From contig CP144172.1 of assembly GCA_039636865.1 (NCBI GenBank), positions 1,302,001-1,366,000 of the forward strand: a DNA stretch of 64,000 nucleotides, read 5' to 3'. Of the stretch, positions 27,176 through 39,355 are shown one piece after another. The DNA is from Dermatophilaceae bacterium Sec6.4 (lineage in GTDB: Bacteria > Actinomycetota > Actinomycetes > Actinomycetales > Dermatophilaceae). A program made the translations under genes and the position numbers. The notes below the pieces were generated by a model. It saw nothing but the letters and a program-made list of their open reading frames with translations, was not told the DNA's origin and did no database searches. The number at the start of each line of letters is the position of its first letter. Positions within the stretch are counted from its first letter, which is position 1.

Positions 27176-28044
27176 CAGCTGCCTTCCTGCAGAATTCCGC
27201 GCAGGTATTCGCCGTACCCGCTCTTGCGCAGTGGGTCCGCCAGGGCGTGCAGCGCGCTGTCCCCGATCCACCCGGCGCGCCAGGCGATCTCCTCCACGCA
27301 GCCGATCTTCAGGCCCTGCTGCAACTCCACTGCGTGCACGAACTGGGCGGCCGACATCATGGCTTCGAAGGTGCCGGTGTCGAACCACGCCGTGCCGCGC
27401 GGCAGGGTGGTGACAGCCAGGCGCCCAGCCTTCAGGTACGCGTCATTTACCGCGGTGATCTCCAGTTCGCCACGTTCGCTGGGTCGCAGGTCGGCCGCGA
27501 TCGAGATCACCTCGTTGTCGTAGAAGTACAGGCCCGGCACGACGTAACGCGATTTGGGTAGGGCCGGTTTCTCCTCGATGGACAGCACCCTCCCGTCGAC
27601 GTCGAACTCCACCACGCCGTACGCCGACGGATCGGGCACGTGATACGCGAAGATGCGGGCTCCGTCGGGATCCGTCTGAGCCTGTAGCTGACGTCCGAGG
27701 CCGGAGCCGAAGAAGATGTTGTCACCGAGCACCAGCGCGACGCTGTCCCCGCCGATGAACTCGGCGCCGATGACGAACGCCTGCGCCAGGCCCTCGGGGC
27801 GCGGCTGCACCGCGAAGGTGAGGTCGACACCCCACTGGGAGCCGTCGCCGAGTAACCGCCTGAACTGTTCGCTGTCGTGCGGGGTGGTGATGATCAGAAT
27901 TTCGCGAACTCCGGCCATCATCAATGTCGACAAGGGGTAATAGACCATCGGCTTGTCGTATATCGGCATCAGTTGTTTGCTGATCCCGCGAGTTATCGGA
28001 TGGAGTCGGGTGCCCGATCCGCCTGCCAGAATGATGCCCTTCAT
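27175..28044 (-). CDS. rfbA: Glucose-1-phosphate thymidylyltransferase
   Basis: 289 aa from ATG 28044. Nucleotidyltransferase signature [11 protein letters not shown] (residues 8-18), then [30 protein letters not shown] and the metal-binding [14 protein letters not shown]. It joins glucose-1-phosphate with dTTP, the first step of dTDP-rhamnose synthesis. It is the first gene of the minus-strand run rfbA-rfbC-sodX-sodN and diverges from rfbB. The two starts are only 43 bp apart, so the promoters must overlap. Longer upstream readings lie in the opposite gene and were rejected. Confidence 0.97.
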   Translation of the reverse strand: MKGIILAGGSGTRLHPITRGISKQLMPIYDKPMVYYPLSTLMMAGVREILIITTPHDSEQFRRLLGDGSQWGVDLTFAVQPRPEGLAQAFVIGAEFIGGDSVALVLGDNIFFGSGLGRQLQAQTDPDGARIFAYHVPDPSAYGVVEFDVDGRVLSIEEKPALPKSRYVVPGLYFYDNEVISIAADLRPSERGELEITAVNDAYLKAGRLAVTTLPRGTAWFDTGTFEAMMSAAQFVHAVELQQGLKIGCVEEIAWRAGWIGDSALHALADPLRKSGYGEYLRGILQEGS

Positions 28045-28078
28045 AGGCGCTGACCATAACGGGAGCGCCCGACCATAG

Positions 28079-29928
<1,850 letters not shown>

Positions 29929-30052
29929 TTGATACTCGAGAGAATCGAGAGCTAGGTCATATGGGGATCGGACGTTAGGATGCCGTAAGTTCCGCTAGAT
30001 TTGCCATGTCACGAGACGCGGTGTTCGCGGGGGGTGGGCCCGAAGGGAATGG

Positions 30053-31549
30053 ATGTTGTCTGCTCAACTCGAGTACGACGTGAATGAAAAGTCACCCCTG
30101 CCACCGTCGAAGTTTGCCGGACGGTCCTCCTGGCGTGCCCGGTTCGTGCCGTCAGCCGTCCTGATCGACGCCGTGGCCATCGCCGTAGCACTACTCACAG
30201 CCCAGGTGCTGCGCTTCGGACAAGGCGGCGGTAGTGAGTTCCTGAGCGGTTCCTCGAGGGCCAGCTACCTCACGGTCTCGATCATTCTCTTCGTAGCCTG
30301 GTTGGCGGCGCTGGGGCTCAACCGCTGTTATCAACCCGAGCACGCGACGATCGGGAACGAGACCTATCTGCGGATGGTGCGCTCATCGTTCTTCATCTTC
30401 GGGGTGTTGGCGATGGTCGCGCTGGCCCTGCGGCTGCAGTTTGCCCGCGGCTACGTGGCGATCGTCTTCCCGCTGGGCGTGGTGCTGCTCTTGTTCGGCC
30501 GTTTCCTGCTGCGTACCTGGCTGATCCGACAACGGTTCCAGGCCCGTTGTATGGACAACGTGCTGATCGTCGGTGCTCCGCAGGAGGTCCGCTACGTCGC
30601 CGACCGGATCTGCAACACCCCCGCTGCCGGGTTGAGTATCTCGGGGGTGCTGACCGGCGCGTCGACACCTGGCGACTTCGAACTACGCGACGGAACCATC
30701 GTGCCCGATGCGGGATCGGTGGACTTCGCGCTCGAGACCGCGATGCAGCACCACGTCGACGCGATCATTGTGGCCGGCCACGCGCGGGCTTCGGACACCT
30801 TCCTGCGAGAGCTGGGGTGGGGTTTGGAAGGCACCGGGGTCGGCATGGTGCTGGCCAGCAGGATGACCGATGTGGCCGGTCCGCGGATCCACCGCACGCC
30901 GGTCGAGGGTCTTCCACTGATGAGTGTGGACGCACCCCGGTACGACGGTGGTCGGTATCTGCTCAAGCGGGCATTCGACATCGTCGTCTCCGCCGCGCTC
31001 CTGGTGCTCCTGTCGCCGGTCTTCGCAGTGGCTGCCGCCCTCATCTGGGTCGATGATCACGGGCCGGTCTTCTTCCGCCAGGAGCGGGTGGGCGTCAACG
31101 GTGACACTTTCAAGATGACCAAGTTCCGCTCGATGGTGGTCGACGCCGAGGCGCGTCTCGCCGAGCTGGAGGCCGACGGTGCGGCCGCCGGAAAATTGTT
31201 CAAGATGCACCAGGACCCGCGGATCACCAAGATCGGCAAGGTGCTGCGGGCCTACTCCATCGATGAGCTGCCGCAGTTGGTCGATGTGCTGATCGGCAAG
31301 ATGTCACTGGTCGGCCCGCGGCCTGCGCTGTCGAGCGAAGTCAGTGTCTACCGCGACCACGCCCACCGGCGGTTGAACGTGAAACCGGGCATCACCGGGC
31401 CGTGGCAGGTGGGCGGGCGCTCCAACCTCAGCTGGGAGGAGAGCCTGCGTAAGGACCTCTACTACGTGGAGAACTGGACCATCATCGGTGACTGTCTAGT
31501 GCTGATCAAGACGGTGAAGGCGGTGCTGTCCCGCGACGGTGCCTACTGA
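30053..31549 (+). CDS. Polyprenyl-phosphate sugar-1-phosphate transferase (exopolysaccharide initiation)
   Basis: 498 aa from ATG 30053 (GAAGGG 6 nt upstream). Four or five membrane helices fill residues about 30-150, a cytoplasmic nucleotide-sugar-like (CoA-binding fold) region follows, and a fifth helix leads into the catalytic domain. That domain has the family signature FFRQERVGVNGDTFKMTKFRSM and, near the end, SIDELPQLVDVLIGKMSLVG and VKPGITGPWQVGGRSNLSWE. It belongs to the WbaP/WcaJ/CpsE group that attaches the first hexose phosphate to a lipid carrier. Neighbouring rhamnose genes suggest a surface polysaccharide pathway. Confidence 0.93.
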   Translation: MLSAQLEYDVNEKSPLPPSKFAGRSSWRARFVPSAVLIDAVAIAVALLTAQVLRFGQGGGSEFLSGSSRASYLTVSIILFVAWLAALGLNRCYQPEHATIGNETYLRMVRSSFFIFGVLAMVALALRLQFARGYVAIVFPLGVVLLLFGRFLLRTWLIRQRFQARCMDNVLIVGAPQEVRYVADRICNTPAAGLSISGVLTGASTPGDFELRDGTIVPDAGSVDFALETAMQHHVDAIIVAGHARASDTFLRELGWGLEGTGVGMVLASRMTDVAGPRIHRTPVEGLPLMSVDAPRYDGGRYLLKRAFDIVVSAALLVLLSPVFAVAAALIWVDDHGPVFFRQERVGVNGDTFKMTKFRSMVVDAEARLAELEADGAAAGKLFKMHQDPRITKIGKVLRAYSIDELPQLVDVLIGKMSLVGPRPALSSEVSVYRDHAHRRLNVKPGITGPWQVGGRSNLSWEESLRKDLYYVENWTIIGDCLVLIKTVKAVLSRDGAY

Positions 31550-31563
31550 GTAAGGTCGGGTCC

Positions 31564-32535
31564 ATGCTTGCCGTCTACGCCGCCCGTCAGGATCCCAACG
31601 ACCCGCTCAGTGCCCTGGAGGTCGGTGACCTGCAGGCACCGACCACTCCCTCGGACTGGATCACCGTCACCATGCAGGCGGCCGCACTGAACCACCACGA
31701 CGTCTTCTCCCTGCGGGGGGTGGGTCTTCCGGCCGACCGGCTACCGATGATCCTGGGCTGCGACGGAGTCGGCACCACGCCGGGCGGCGACCGGGTCGTC
31801 ATCCACTCGGTGATCTCCAGCCCGGGGTGGGTCGGGGACGAGACCCTCGACCCCAAGCGCACCCTGTTGTCCGAGCTGCACCCCGGCACGTTGGCCGAGC
31901 AGGTACGGGTGCCGCCAACCAACGTCCTGCCGGTGCCGGAGTCGATGGCCACCGAGCATGCGGCGTGCCTGTCCACGAGCTGGTTGACCGCCTACCGGAT
32001 GCTGTTCGTGCAGGCCGGGGTACGACCCGGCGACACCGTGTTGGTGCAGGGCGCGGGCGGGGGAGTCGCCAGCGCGGCGGTCCAGTTGGGGTCGGCCGCG
32101 GGGCTGCGGATGTGGGTCACCAGTCGCGATGAGAAGCGCGGTGCGCGTGCCGTCGAACTGGGAGCTGACACCGCATACGCGAGTAACGAGCGGCTCCCGG
32201 CGAAGGTCGACGCGGTCCTGGAAACTGTTGGCGCTGCCACCTGGTCGCACTCGGTCAAATCTCTGAAGCCGGGCGGCACCCTGGTCATCGCCGGTACGAC
32301 GTCCGGGCCGCAACCAGACAATGCTGAACTCACCCGCATCTTCTTCCAACAGATGCGGGTACAGGGTTCCACCATGGGCACCCGATCGGAGTTCTCGGCG
32401 CTACTGAGCTTCATGGCCGACCGTCGTATCGAGCCAGCAATTGACTCCGTGCGACCGATGGATCAGGCCAGGGACGCGTTCGCTGCGATGATCGAGGGCA
32501 CCGCATTCGGCAAGTTGGTCCTGACCGCGGTCTGA
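31564..32535 (+). CDS. Zinc-type alcohol dehydrogenase / quinone oxidoreductase family protein
   Basis: 323 aa MDR superfamily member. The N-terminal GroES-like part contains NHHDVFSLRGVGLP and ILGCDGVG; the cofactor-binding Rossmann part contains VLVQGAGGGVASAAVQLG and AVLETVGAATWSHSVKSL. The structural zinc cysteines are missing, as in quinone reductases. The start is 14 nt after the sugar transferase stop, so it may share that transcript. Substrate unknown. Confidence 0.85.
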   Translation: MLAVYAARQDPNDPLSALEVGDLQAPTTPSDWITVTMQAAALNHHDVFSLRGVGLPADRLPMILGCDGVGTTPGGDRVVIHSVISSPGWVGDETLDPKRTLLSELHPGTLAEQVRVPPTNVLPVPESMATEHAACLSTSWLTAYRMLFVQAGVRPGDTVLVQGAGGGVASAAVQLGSAAGLRMWVTSRDEKRGARAVELGADTAYASNERLPAKVDAVLETVGAATWSHSVKSLKPGGTLVIAGTTSGPQPDNAELTRIFFQQMRVQGSTMGTRSEFSALLSFMADRRIEPAIDSVRPMDQARDAFAAMIEGTAFGKLVLTAV

Positions 32536-32536
32536 T

Positions 32537-32588
32537 GTTTTGGACATGCCGAGCGGGGCAAATAAGCCCCGCTCGGCATGTCCAAAAC
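32537..32588. terminator. Perfect 23-bp-stem hairpin, probable bidirectional terminator
   Basis: Left arm 32537-32559 and right arm 32566-32588 are exact reverse complements around the loop AAATAA. It sits between convergent stops and begins with the same TTTTGGACATGC arm as the hairpin at 600-647. The T run at the base can serve termination in either direction. Confidence 0.78.
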
Positions 32589-32594
32589 AGGGGT

Positions 32595-33266
32595 TCAGTC
32601 CAGCTGGAGCCAGGACTGCCAGCCGGCGTGCAGCACCAGCCACGCAATCAGGCCGTATCCGGCCTGTCCAGGGTGCCACCCGTCGCCGGCGTCGAGATCG
32701 GCCTGCCACTGGTCGTGCCCCAGTAGTGGGCGTAGACAGTCGACGTAGGTGACCCCACGGCGTGAACACACGTCCGCCTGAGCGCTGACGAGCACCTCGA
32801 GGCGCTCGTTGATCTCAGGGTCCAGCGTCGGGGGAGGACCCACGACGAAGGTGGCGATCGCGCCGTTCGCTGCGTCATCGAGGATGTTCGCCAGGTTCAG
32901 ACGCGAGCGCGCCGTCGTCATCTGCGACATCACGTCGTTGGTGCCCAGACCCAGTACGAGACGGCGTTCGTTGCTCGGCGCCCAGCGCGGCTCGCATTCG
33001 CGTTGCCAGCGTGCCAGGACCTCTGTCGAGCTCTGTCCGCGGATACCCAGGTTGTACATCGCCAGTTCGACTCCGGCTTGCGGGGTCCGGGCAACCACGC
33101 GGGACACCCAGCCCAACGCTTTCGGGTCGCCCAGTCCCGCGACGTAGGAGTCGCCGACGAAGCACAGGCCGACGGCACGCACTCCTTCGGCCACCTGGAA
33201 CTGTGCGCTGGGGTTGAAGTGGGGCACGCTGCCCTGCGTCGGGTAGGTCACATCTGTCTCACTCAT
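32595..33266 (-). CDS. SGNH/GDSL-type hydrolase
   Basis: 223 aa. The four blocks of the SGNH fold are visible: nucleophile Ser in FVGDSYVAGLG (block I), the Gly in YNLGIRGQSS (block II), GLGTND (block III), and Asp/His in GDGWHPGQAGYG near the C-terminus (block V). No signal peptide is present, so it is probably cytoplasmic. The family cleaves esters, often acetyl groups on carbohydrates; substrate unknown. The ATG overlaps the end of the small DUF6104 gene by 8 nt, so the two are probably co-translated. Confidence 0.88.
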   Translation of the reverse strand: MSETDVTYPTQGSVPHFNPSAQFQVAEGVRAVGLCFVGDSYVAGLGDPKALGWVSRVVARTPQAGVELAMYNLGIRGQSSTEVLARWQRECEPRWAPSNERRLVLGLGTNDVMSQMTTARSRLNLANILDDAANGAIATFVVGPPPTLDPEINERLEVLVSAQADVCSRRGVTYVDCLRPLLGHDQWQADLDAGDGWHPGQAGYGLIAWLVLHAGWQSWLQLD

Positions 33267-33432
33267 CGTCGTCGAGGCGCGCGAGCCATGTCGCGAGCCG
33301 TTCTACTGCGGTTTCGAACTCAGGGTGTACGTCCACGAAGGCCTGCAGCTGGTCGGCGACCCACGCCAGGCTCACCTCTTCCTCGCCGCGGCGAGATGTC
33401 AGCTCCTCAATGCCTCGATCGGTGAAGTACAC
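33259..33432 (-). CDS. DUF6104-like small protein (57 aa)
   Basis: It starts at GTG 33432 and reads VYFTDRGIEELTSRRGEEEV, then a helical stretch, with the strongly conserved PEFETAVERLATWLARLDD at the C-terminus. This matches the short actinobacterial family DUF6104. Longer readings add a basic, unconserved N-terminus. Function unknown; it overlaps the SGNH hydrolase by 8 nt and lies 29 bp after the GNAT gene. Confidence 0.75.
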   Translation of the reverse strand: MYFTDRGIEELTSRRGEEEVSLAWVADQLQAFVDVHPEFETAVERLATWLARLDDDE

Positions 33433-33461
33433 ACCCGGCAGGCTATCCCGCCTACCGACCG

Positions 33462-34535
33462 CTATCGGCCAGGCGCGACGGCCGGCGACGCGTTCAGGGT
33501 GGTGTCGATGTCGCGCGACCACGTCTGGGTGCGGTACTTCGTGACCCAGCCCATCGACAGGTAGAGGCCATCGGCCTGGGTGGGGGAGTCGGCGTCGACC
33601 TCGAGACCGACCCTGCCCCGGCCTCGTTCGGCGGAATCAGCGATAACCGCGTACAGCAGACCTTTGGCAACGCCGCGTCCACGTGCCACGCGGTGCACCC
33701 CGATGTACTCCACGTAGGTACCGGCAACTCCGTGTTCATCCGGGGGCAGCTCGGTGCTGACCAGTGCGCCGCCGGGCGTGGGTTGACCGTCGACGTCGAC
33801 GATGGCGATCCACCAGTGGTCCCACCGGTGGCCGGGGTCTTCCCGCAGACGCTGCACGAACTCACCGAAGGCTTCGCGGTAGGAGTTGAAGTGGTCCTCG
33901 AAGGATTCCTCGAGCACCTGGTGAACGGCGCGCAGCTCGGCACCGACAGGGGAGCCGTCGGGGTGGCCGGCTACCCGGCGTATCACGACGCCTTCACGGG
34001 TCGCCGGAAAAACGCCGTCGGCCTCGCGCGGATCCACCGGTCGGGACATCTGCAACCAGGTCCGGGAGTACGTCAGTCCGGCAGCTTGCAGCCACCTGAT
34101 CTGGGTGGCGTCATCAGCGTAGATGTCCGATTCGAGTTCGGTGCGTGCCTCGCCGCGCTCCGAAGCGGCCACGTCAGCGGCGACCGATGAGCACCAGAAG
34201 TACAACTGGCCGGCCACCAGATTGCCGACATCGGCCGACAGCCCGCGATCGACATACACCCTGATGTCGGTACGGCCGGAGGCCCGGTCGTGTACCGAGG
34301 ACCAACCCTTCACAGCGCCGCCTGAATCGACGACGACCAGTTGCCTGCGGGTCCACGAACCGAGCCCGGTGACGAAGGCGCGAACGGCGTCCTCATCAAC
34401 ACTGGAGATACCGAGCACGGCCTGTTTCTCCTGGGCCTGCAGGGCTCCCAGTGCCCCGACGTCACCCTGGACGGGCGGACGTGTGGTCCACCCGTCCGGG
34501 AGAGCCAGTACCGGTCCTTCGACTGCAATCGTCAC
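33462..34535 (-). CDS. GNAT-family acetyltransferase (two GNAT domains)
   Basis: 357 aa from GTG 34535, 7 nt after the kgd stop; longer readings would overlap kgd in another frame. The C-terminal domain has the acetyl-CoA-binding pattern GVHRVARGRGVAKGLLYAVI and a closing YLSMGWVTKYRTQTW. The N-terminal half is a diverged GNAT-like domain (SVHDRASGRTDIRVYV). Two-domain GNATs of this length include mycothiol synthase relatives, but nothing specific identifies the substrate. The short spacing to kgd suggests one transcript. Confidence 0.8.
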   Translation of the reverse strand: MTIAVEGPVLALPDGWTTRPPVQGDVGALGALQAQEKQAVLGISSVDEDAVRAFVTGLGSWTRRQLVVVDSGGAVKGWSSVHDRASGRTDIRVYVDRGLSADVGNLVAGQLYFWCSSVAADVAASERGEARTELESDIYADDATQIRWLQAAGLTYSRTWLQMSRPVDPREADGVFPATREGVVIRRVAGHPDGSPVGAELRAVHQVLEESFEDHFNSYREAFGEFVQRLREDPGHRWDHWWIAIVDVDGQPTPGGALVSTELPPDEHGVAGTYVEYIGVHRVARGRGVAKGLLYAVIADSAERGRGRVGLEVDADSPTQADGLYLSMGWVTKYRTQTWSRDIDTTLNASPAVAPGR

Positions 34536-34542
34536 CGGTGAC

Positions 34543-37500
34543 CTATCGATCGAAGGACTGCGCGAGCAGTTCGGCAAGTTGTGCCTGGTGTCGCTTGCTG
34601 GATCCGGTCGCGGGCGACGCGGATGCCGGGCGGCACACCACTCGCAGGGTGCGGTGCTCACCCAGTTCGGCGAGCTGTTCGGGCAGGTTGAGTGCCATGA
34701 ACGGCCAGGCCCCCTGGTTCTTGGGCTCGTCCTGCACCCAGACCAGTTCGGCATCCGGGTAGTGCGCGATGGCCTCGGCGATCTCACGCGTCGGGATCGG
34801 CGCCAGCTGCTCCACGCGGACGATCGCCGTCTGCTGGTCCTCGCGGCGGGTGCGTTCGGCCTCCAGGTCCCAGTAGATACGCGCCGAGGTGAGCAGCACC
34901 CGGGTTACCCCCTTCGCCTCGATACCCGAGGTGTCAGGAATTGCCGGCTGGAAGGTGCCGCTGGTCAGCTCGCTCGGATCGGAAACGGCTGCCTTCAGAC
35001 GCAGCAACTGCTTGGGCGTGAAGACGATCAGCGGACGCCGCGGCCGCGCGAACGCCTGGCGGCGCAGCAGGTGGAAGTAGGACGCAGGCGAGGAGGGGTA
35101 GGCGATCGTCATGTTGTCCTCGGCGAACAAGGTCAGGAACCGCTCGATCCGTGCCGAGGAGTGATCAGGGCCCTGTCCTTCGTAGCCGTGCGGTAGCAGC
35201 AGTACGACCGAGCTGCGCTGGGTCCACTTCTGCTCCGAGGAGCTGATGAATTCATCGATGATCGACTGCGCGCCATTGGCGAAGTCACCGAACTGGGCTT
35301 CCCACAGCACGAGCGCGTCCGGGCGTTCCACCGAGTAGCCGTACTCGAAGCCCATCGCGGCGAACTCCGAGAGCAACGAGTCATAGATCCACAGCCAGGC
35401 CTGCTCGTCGGAAAGGTAGCGCAGCGGGGTCCATTCGTTGCCGTTCACCGAGTCGATGAGCACAGCGTGGCGCTGGGTGAAGGTGCCTCGCCTGGTGTCC
35501 TGGCCTGCGAGGCGTACCGGCACACCCTCCATCAGCAGCGAGCCGAGCGCGGTCAGTTCGCCCATCGCCCAGTCGATGCCGCCGTCGCGCACCATGCGCG
35601 CGCGTCGCTCCATCAACTTCTGCAACTTGGCGTGCACGGTGAAGCCCTCGGGCGCGTTGACCCAGGTGTCACCGATCTTGAGCAGCATGGCTTCACTGAT
35701 GGAGGTCCCGTGACGGCTGCGGTCCTCGCGGGTGTCGTCCTCCTCCTGTGCCGAGGGGCGTTCCAGCCCGCCGTGGCCTTCGGCGTCCGTGCCTGCAGAG
35801 CTCGCGCTCGGTGCCTGCGGGGCAGTTTGGGAAGCCGCCTTACGTGCTTCCTTGGTTTCGGTGAAGGCCCGCTCGAGCTGCTTCTGGTAATCGCGCAGCG
35901 CCTCCTCGGCATTTTCGATCGTGATGTCGCCACGGCCGATGAGCGCTTCGGTGTAGAGCTTGCGGACACTGCGCTTGGATTCAATGAGTCGGTACATCAG
36001 CGGCTGGGTCATCGAGGGGTCATCACCCTCGTTGTGGCCCCGGCGCCGGTAGCAGACCATGTCGATGACGACGTCCTTGTTGAACTTCTGCCGATAGTCG
36101 TAGGCGAGCTCGGCGACCTGAACGCACGCCTCGGGGTCATCGCCGTTGACGTGGAAGATCGGCGCCTGCACCATCCGCGCAACGTCGGTGCTGTAGGTCG
36201 AGCTACGCGAACTACTCGGTGCGGTGGTGAAGCCGACCTGGTTGTTGACGATCAGGTGAATCGTGCCGCCGGTGCGGTAGCCGCGCAGTTGGGACAGGTT
36301 GAGGGTCTCGGCGACCACACCCTGGCCGGCGAACGCAGCGTCACCATGCATCAGCAGCGGCAGCACGGTGTAAGCACTGCCCGCCAGGTTGATGCGGTCC
36401 TGCTTGGCGCGCACAATGCCCTCGAGGACAGGATTGACAGCCTCCAGGTGGGAGGGATTGGCGGCGAGGTAGACATCGATCTTGCGGCCGGTGTCGGAGG
36501 TGAAGACCCCCTCCGTGCCCAGGTGGTACTTCACGTCGCCGGAGCCCTGCACGGATTTGGGGTCCGCCGTGCCCTCGAACTCGGCGAAGACCTGCGCGTA
36601 GGACTTGCCGGCAATGTTGGCCAACATGTTCAACCGGCCGCGGTGCGGCATTCCGATGCAGGCCTCATCCAGGTCGTCATCGGCGGCCCGGGACAGGATG
36701 CGGTCCACGATCGCAACCGCAGACTCCCCGCCCTCCAGGCTGAAACGTTTCTGCCCCACGTACTTGGTCTGGAGGAAGGTCTCAAAGGCCTCGGCAGCGT
36801 TGAGCCGGCGCAGGATACGCAGCTGCTCGTCGGTGGTGGCCTTCTGGTAGCCGATCTCGACCCGCTCCTGGACCCACTTGCGCTCGGTCGGAGCCTGGAT
36901 ATGCATGTATTCAATACCGATGCTGCGGCAGTAGGAGTCCCGCAGGACCCCCAGGATCTTGCGCAACTTCAGGAACGGCTCACCGCCGAATCCGCCGGTC
37001 GGGAAAGTACGGTCCAGGTCCCACAGGGACAGTCCGTGTGAACCCACGTCGAGATCGGAGTGCTTGCGCTGCTTGTACTCCAGCGGGTCGGTGTCGGCCA
37101 TCAGGTGACCGCGTACCCGATAGGCATGGATCAGTTCCTGCACACGCGCGGTCTTGTTGATGTCGTCGTCGTGACTGGTGTCGATGTCCATGACCCAGCG
37201 GATCGGCTCGTACGGGAGTTTCAGCGCGGCGAAGATCTCGTCGTAGAAGCCGTCGTCACCGAGCAGGTATCCGTTCAGGATCCGCAGGAACTCGCCGGAG
37301 ACAGCACCTTGAATGACACGGTGGTCGTAGGTGGAGGTCAGCGTCATGATTTTGCTGACACCGTTCTTGATGACGGAGTCGTGGCTCGCACCGGACCATT
37401 CAGCGGGGTACTGCAGAGCGCCCGCACCGATGATCGCGCCCGAACCCTTCATCAGTCGTGGCACCGAGTGAATGGTGCCGATACCGCCCGGGTTGGTCAG

Positions 37501-38433
37501 GCTGATCGTGGTGCCCTTGTAGTCGTCGACGGTCAGTGACCCGCTGCGGGCCTTGCGCACCATGTCTTCGTAGGCGTTCCAGAACTGGGCGAAGCTCATT
37601 GCCTCGGCGCCCTTGACGTTGGGCACGACCAGGGTGCGGCTGCCGTCCTCCTTCTTGAGGTCGATCGCCAGACCGAAGTTGATGTGGCCGGGCTCGATCA
37701 GCACCGGCTTGCCCTTCTCGTCTTCGCCGAGCGCGTAGTTCATCTCGGGCAGCACCCGCAGCGCCTTGACGATCGCCCAACCCAGGATGTGCGTGAAGCT
37801 GACCTTGCCGCCACGCGTGCGGGACAGGTGGTTGTTGATGACCGTGCGGTTGTCGATCAGCAGCTTGGCCGGGATGGCCCGCACGCTCGTGGCGGTGGGC
37901 ACTTCCAGGCTGGCCTCCATATTGGCCACGATGCGGGCAGCCACCCCGCGCAGGGTGGTGCGGGTGTCCTCGGCGGGTTCAGGCGTCGGGATGGTGTCGT
38001 TGACGCTGTCGCGCGCGATCGGCTGGGTGTTGGACAACTCCGCCTGACGCGGGTCAGGAGCGGCGTGCGAGTGGTGCGTCCGCTTCTCACTGTCTGCGTT
38101 CGGGCGGGTCGCAGCCGTGGCCGGCTCAGCGGGCTTGGCGTCAGCGGGCTTCGACTGCGCGGGCTTGGCGTCAGCGGGCTTCGACTGCGCGGGCTTGGCG
38201 TCAGCGGGCTTCGACTGCGCGGGCTTGGCGTCAGCGGGCTTGGAAGCAGGCGCCTCTGTTGACCCGTTCGAGCCGTTCGAGCCGGACGTCGTGCCGGGTG
38301 TGTAGTCGGCAAAGAAGCCCCACCACGCCTTGTCCACCGAGGTTTTGTCCTGCAAATACTGTTGGTATAGATCGTCTACCAGCCACTCGTTCGGTCCGAA
38401 CGTTGCGAGTGGGTCGGGCGACTGGGATGACAC
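34543..38433 (-). CDS. kgd: Multifunctional 2-oxoglutarate decarboxylase / dehydrogenase E1 with E2-type acyltransferase domain
   Basis: 1296 aa from GTG 38433, giving the family N-terminus [20 protein letters not shown]. Layout: a short N-terminal helix region, a repeated Ala/Lys/Pro/Gln linker, an E2-like succinyltransferase core (catalytic His in [13 protein letters not shown], about residue 370), and the ThDP-dependent E1. The E1 part contains [28 protein letters not shown] and [10 protein letters not shown]. This fusion (SucA/OdhA/Kgd) is specific to actinobacteria. It joins the dihydrolipoamide succinyltransferase and E3 to oxidise 2-oxoglutarate in the TCA cycle, and in mycobacteria it is inhibited by the FHA protein GarA. 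No GarA/OdhI gene lies in the window. Confidence 0.96.
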   Translation of the reverse strand: MSSQSPDPLATFGPNEWLVDDLYQQYLQDKTSVDKAWWGFFADYTPGTTSGSNGSNGSTEAPASKPADAKPAQSKPADAKPAQSKPADAKPAQSKPADAKPAEPATAATRPNADSEKRTHHSHAAPDPRQAELSNTQPIARDSVNDTIPTPEPAEDTRTTLRGVAARIVANMEASLEVPTATSVRAIPAKLLIDNRTVINNHLSRTRGGKVSFTHILGWAIVKALRVLPEMNYALGEDEKGKPVLIEPGHINFGLAIDLKKEDGSRTLVVPNVKGAEAMSFAQFWNAYEDMVRKARSGSLTVDDYKGTTISLTNPGGIGTIHSVPRLMKGSGAIIGAGALQYPAEWSGASHDSVIKNGVSKIMTLTSTYDHRVIQGAVSGEFLRILNGYLLGDDGFYDEIFAALKLPYEPIRWVMDIDTSHDDDINKTARVQELIHAYRVRGHLMADTDPLEYKQRKHSDLDVGSHGLSLWDLDRTFPTGGFGGEPFLKLRKILGVLRDSYCRSIGIEYMHIQAPTERKWVQERVEIGYQKATTDEQLRILRRLNAAEAFETFLQTKYVGQKRFSLEGGESAVAIVDRILSRAADDDLDEACIGMPHRGRLNMLANIAGKSYAQVFAEFEGTADPKSVQGSGDVKYHLGTEGVFTSDTGRKIDVYLAANPSHLEAVNPVLEGIVRAKQDRINLAGSAYTVLPLLMHGDAAFAGQGVVAETLNLSQLRGYRTGGTIHLIVNNQVGFTTAPSSSRSSTYSTDVARMVQAPIFHVNGDDPEACVQVAELAYDYRQKFNKDVVIDMVCYRRRGHNEGDDPSMTQPLMYRLIESKRSVRKLYTEALIGRGDITIENAEEALRDYQKQLERAFTETKEARKAASQTAPQAPSASSAGTDAEGHGGLERPSAQEEDDTREDRSRHGTSISEAMLLKIGDTWVNAPEGFTVHAKLQKLMERRARMVRDGGIDWAMGELTALGSLLMEGVPVRLAGQDTRRGTFTQRHAVLIDSVNGNEWTPLRYLSDEQAWLWIYDSLLSEFAAMGFEYGYSVERPDALVLWEAQFGDFANGAQSIIDEFISSSEQKWTQRSSVVLLLPHGYEGQGPDHSSARIERFLTLFAEDNMTIAYPSSPASYFHLLRRQAFARPRRPLIVFTPKQLLRLKAAVSDPSELTSGTFQPAIPDTSGIEAKGVTRVLLTSARIYWDLEAERTRREDQQTAIVRVEQLAPIPTREIAEAIAHYPDAELVWVQDEPKNQGAWPFMALNLPEQLAELGEHRTLRVVCRPASASPATGSSKRHQAQLAELLAQSFDR
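38131..38244 (-). repeat. 30-bp exact tandem repeat in the Kgd linker
   Basis: Units at 38131-38160, 38161-38190 and 38191-38220 are identical, and a partial fourth runs to about 38244. They encode the ten-residue period [10 protein letters not shown]. There is no third-codon drift between units, which suggests recent expansion. The repeat is in the flexible linker, where length changes should be tolerated. Confidence 0.9.
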
Positions 38434-38566
38434 GCGGAATGCGCCTCTTTCACAAGGAGGGCGACGTGTGTCTGTTGCACACGTCTGGGTTTCGAGCTCT
38501 GGAGCGACAATGGCACCTAGCCTAACGTGCAAGGCCAGGTGCCGTTGGGCAGGTCATCAGGGTGTG

Positions 38567-39355
38567 TTACAAGATGTCGCGTCGTTTCGTCAACAGCGTC
38601 CCGATGACCGCGAAGATCACCGCGTAGGCAATCAGCACCAGAGAACCCTGCCACCAGTCCAGCGGGGCTGAACCGCCCGGCCCGCCGTTCTGGCCCTGGC
38701 TGAGGATGGCCTGGGTGGCCCGGCTGGGGAAGTATTTCGATGCTGTCTCGCCCCAGCTGACATTGGCCAGGATGACCGCCGCAATGGGTTCGACGATGAA
38801 TGCCAGTCCGACACCGATCAGCAGGGCCGCCACCTGATTCGGAATGAGGATCCCCAGGCCGAGCCCGATCAGGGCCCACAGGCCCAGCACCAACAACGAC
38901 AACAGCAGTGTCCGGCTCAACGTGGCAGGTTCGGGGAAGACGGCTTCGCCCTTGGCCGCCAGGATCGCACCGCCCACGGCTACTGAGGAGATGAGGAACA
39001 ACACGCCGTAGGCGATTCCGAAGATCAACAGTGCGACGATCTTGGCCCCGATGAGCTTGACCCGCGATGGCACCGCGAGCAGCGCCGAGGTAATGGTCTT
39101 GTGCCGGTATTCCATCCCTATCGTGAGGATGCCGATGACCAGGAGCAGCAGATAGCCGAAGGTGATGCCGCCTGTGTAGACGCCCGCGGCGCGGTCCACG
39201 GGGGACTCACTGCCGTCGGAGTTGGCACTGTTGCCTCCGAGGCTCGCGGCCAGGGCTGCGATGCCTGCGGCGAAGATGAAGATGCCGATCGCCATGCCCC
39301 ACCAGAGTCTGATCGTGGTCAGCTTGCGGATTTCGGCCTTGATTGCAGCGCCCAT
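38567..39355 (-). CDS. ABC-2 type transporter permease
   Basis: 262 aa with six membrane helices. It starts MGAAIKAEIRKLTTIRLWWG, the typical cytoplasmic amphipathic start of this family, with a first helix at about 20-38. A loop facing outside (GGNSANSDGSESPVD) precedes the second helix. It pairs with the ATP-binding protein encoded immediately upstream, whose stop shares bases with this start. Exported substrate unknown; it could move a lipid, drug or peptide. Confidence 0.9.
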   Translation of the reverse strand: MGAAIKAEIRKLTTIRLWWGMAIGIFIFAAGIAALAASLGGNSANSDGSESPVDRAAGVYTGGITFGYLLLLVIGILTIGMEYRHKTITSALLAVPSRVKLIGAKIVALLIFGIAYGVLFLISSVAVGGAILAAKGEAVFPEPATLSRTLLLSLLVLGLWALIGLGLGILIPNQVAALLIGVGLAFIVEPIAAVILANVSWGETASKYFPSRATQAILSQGQNGGPGGSAPLDWWQGSLVLIAYAVIFAVIGTLLTKRRDIL

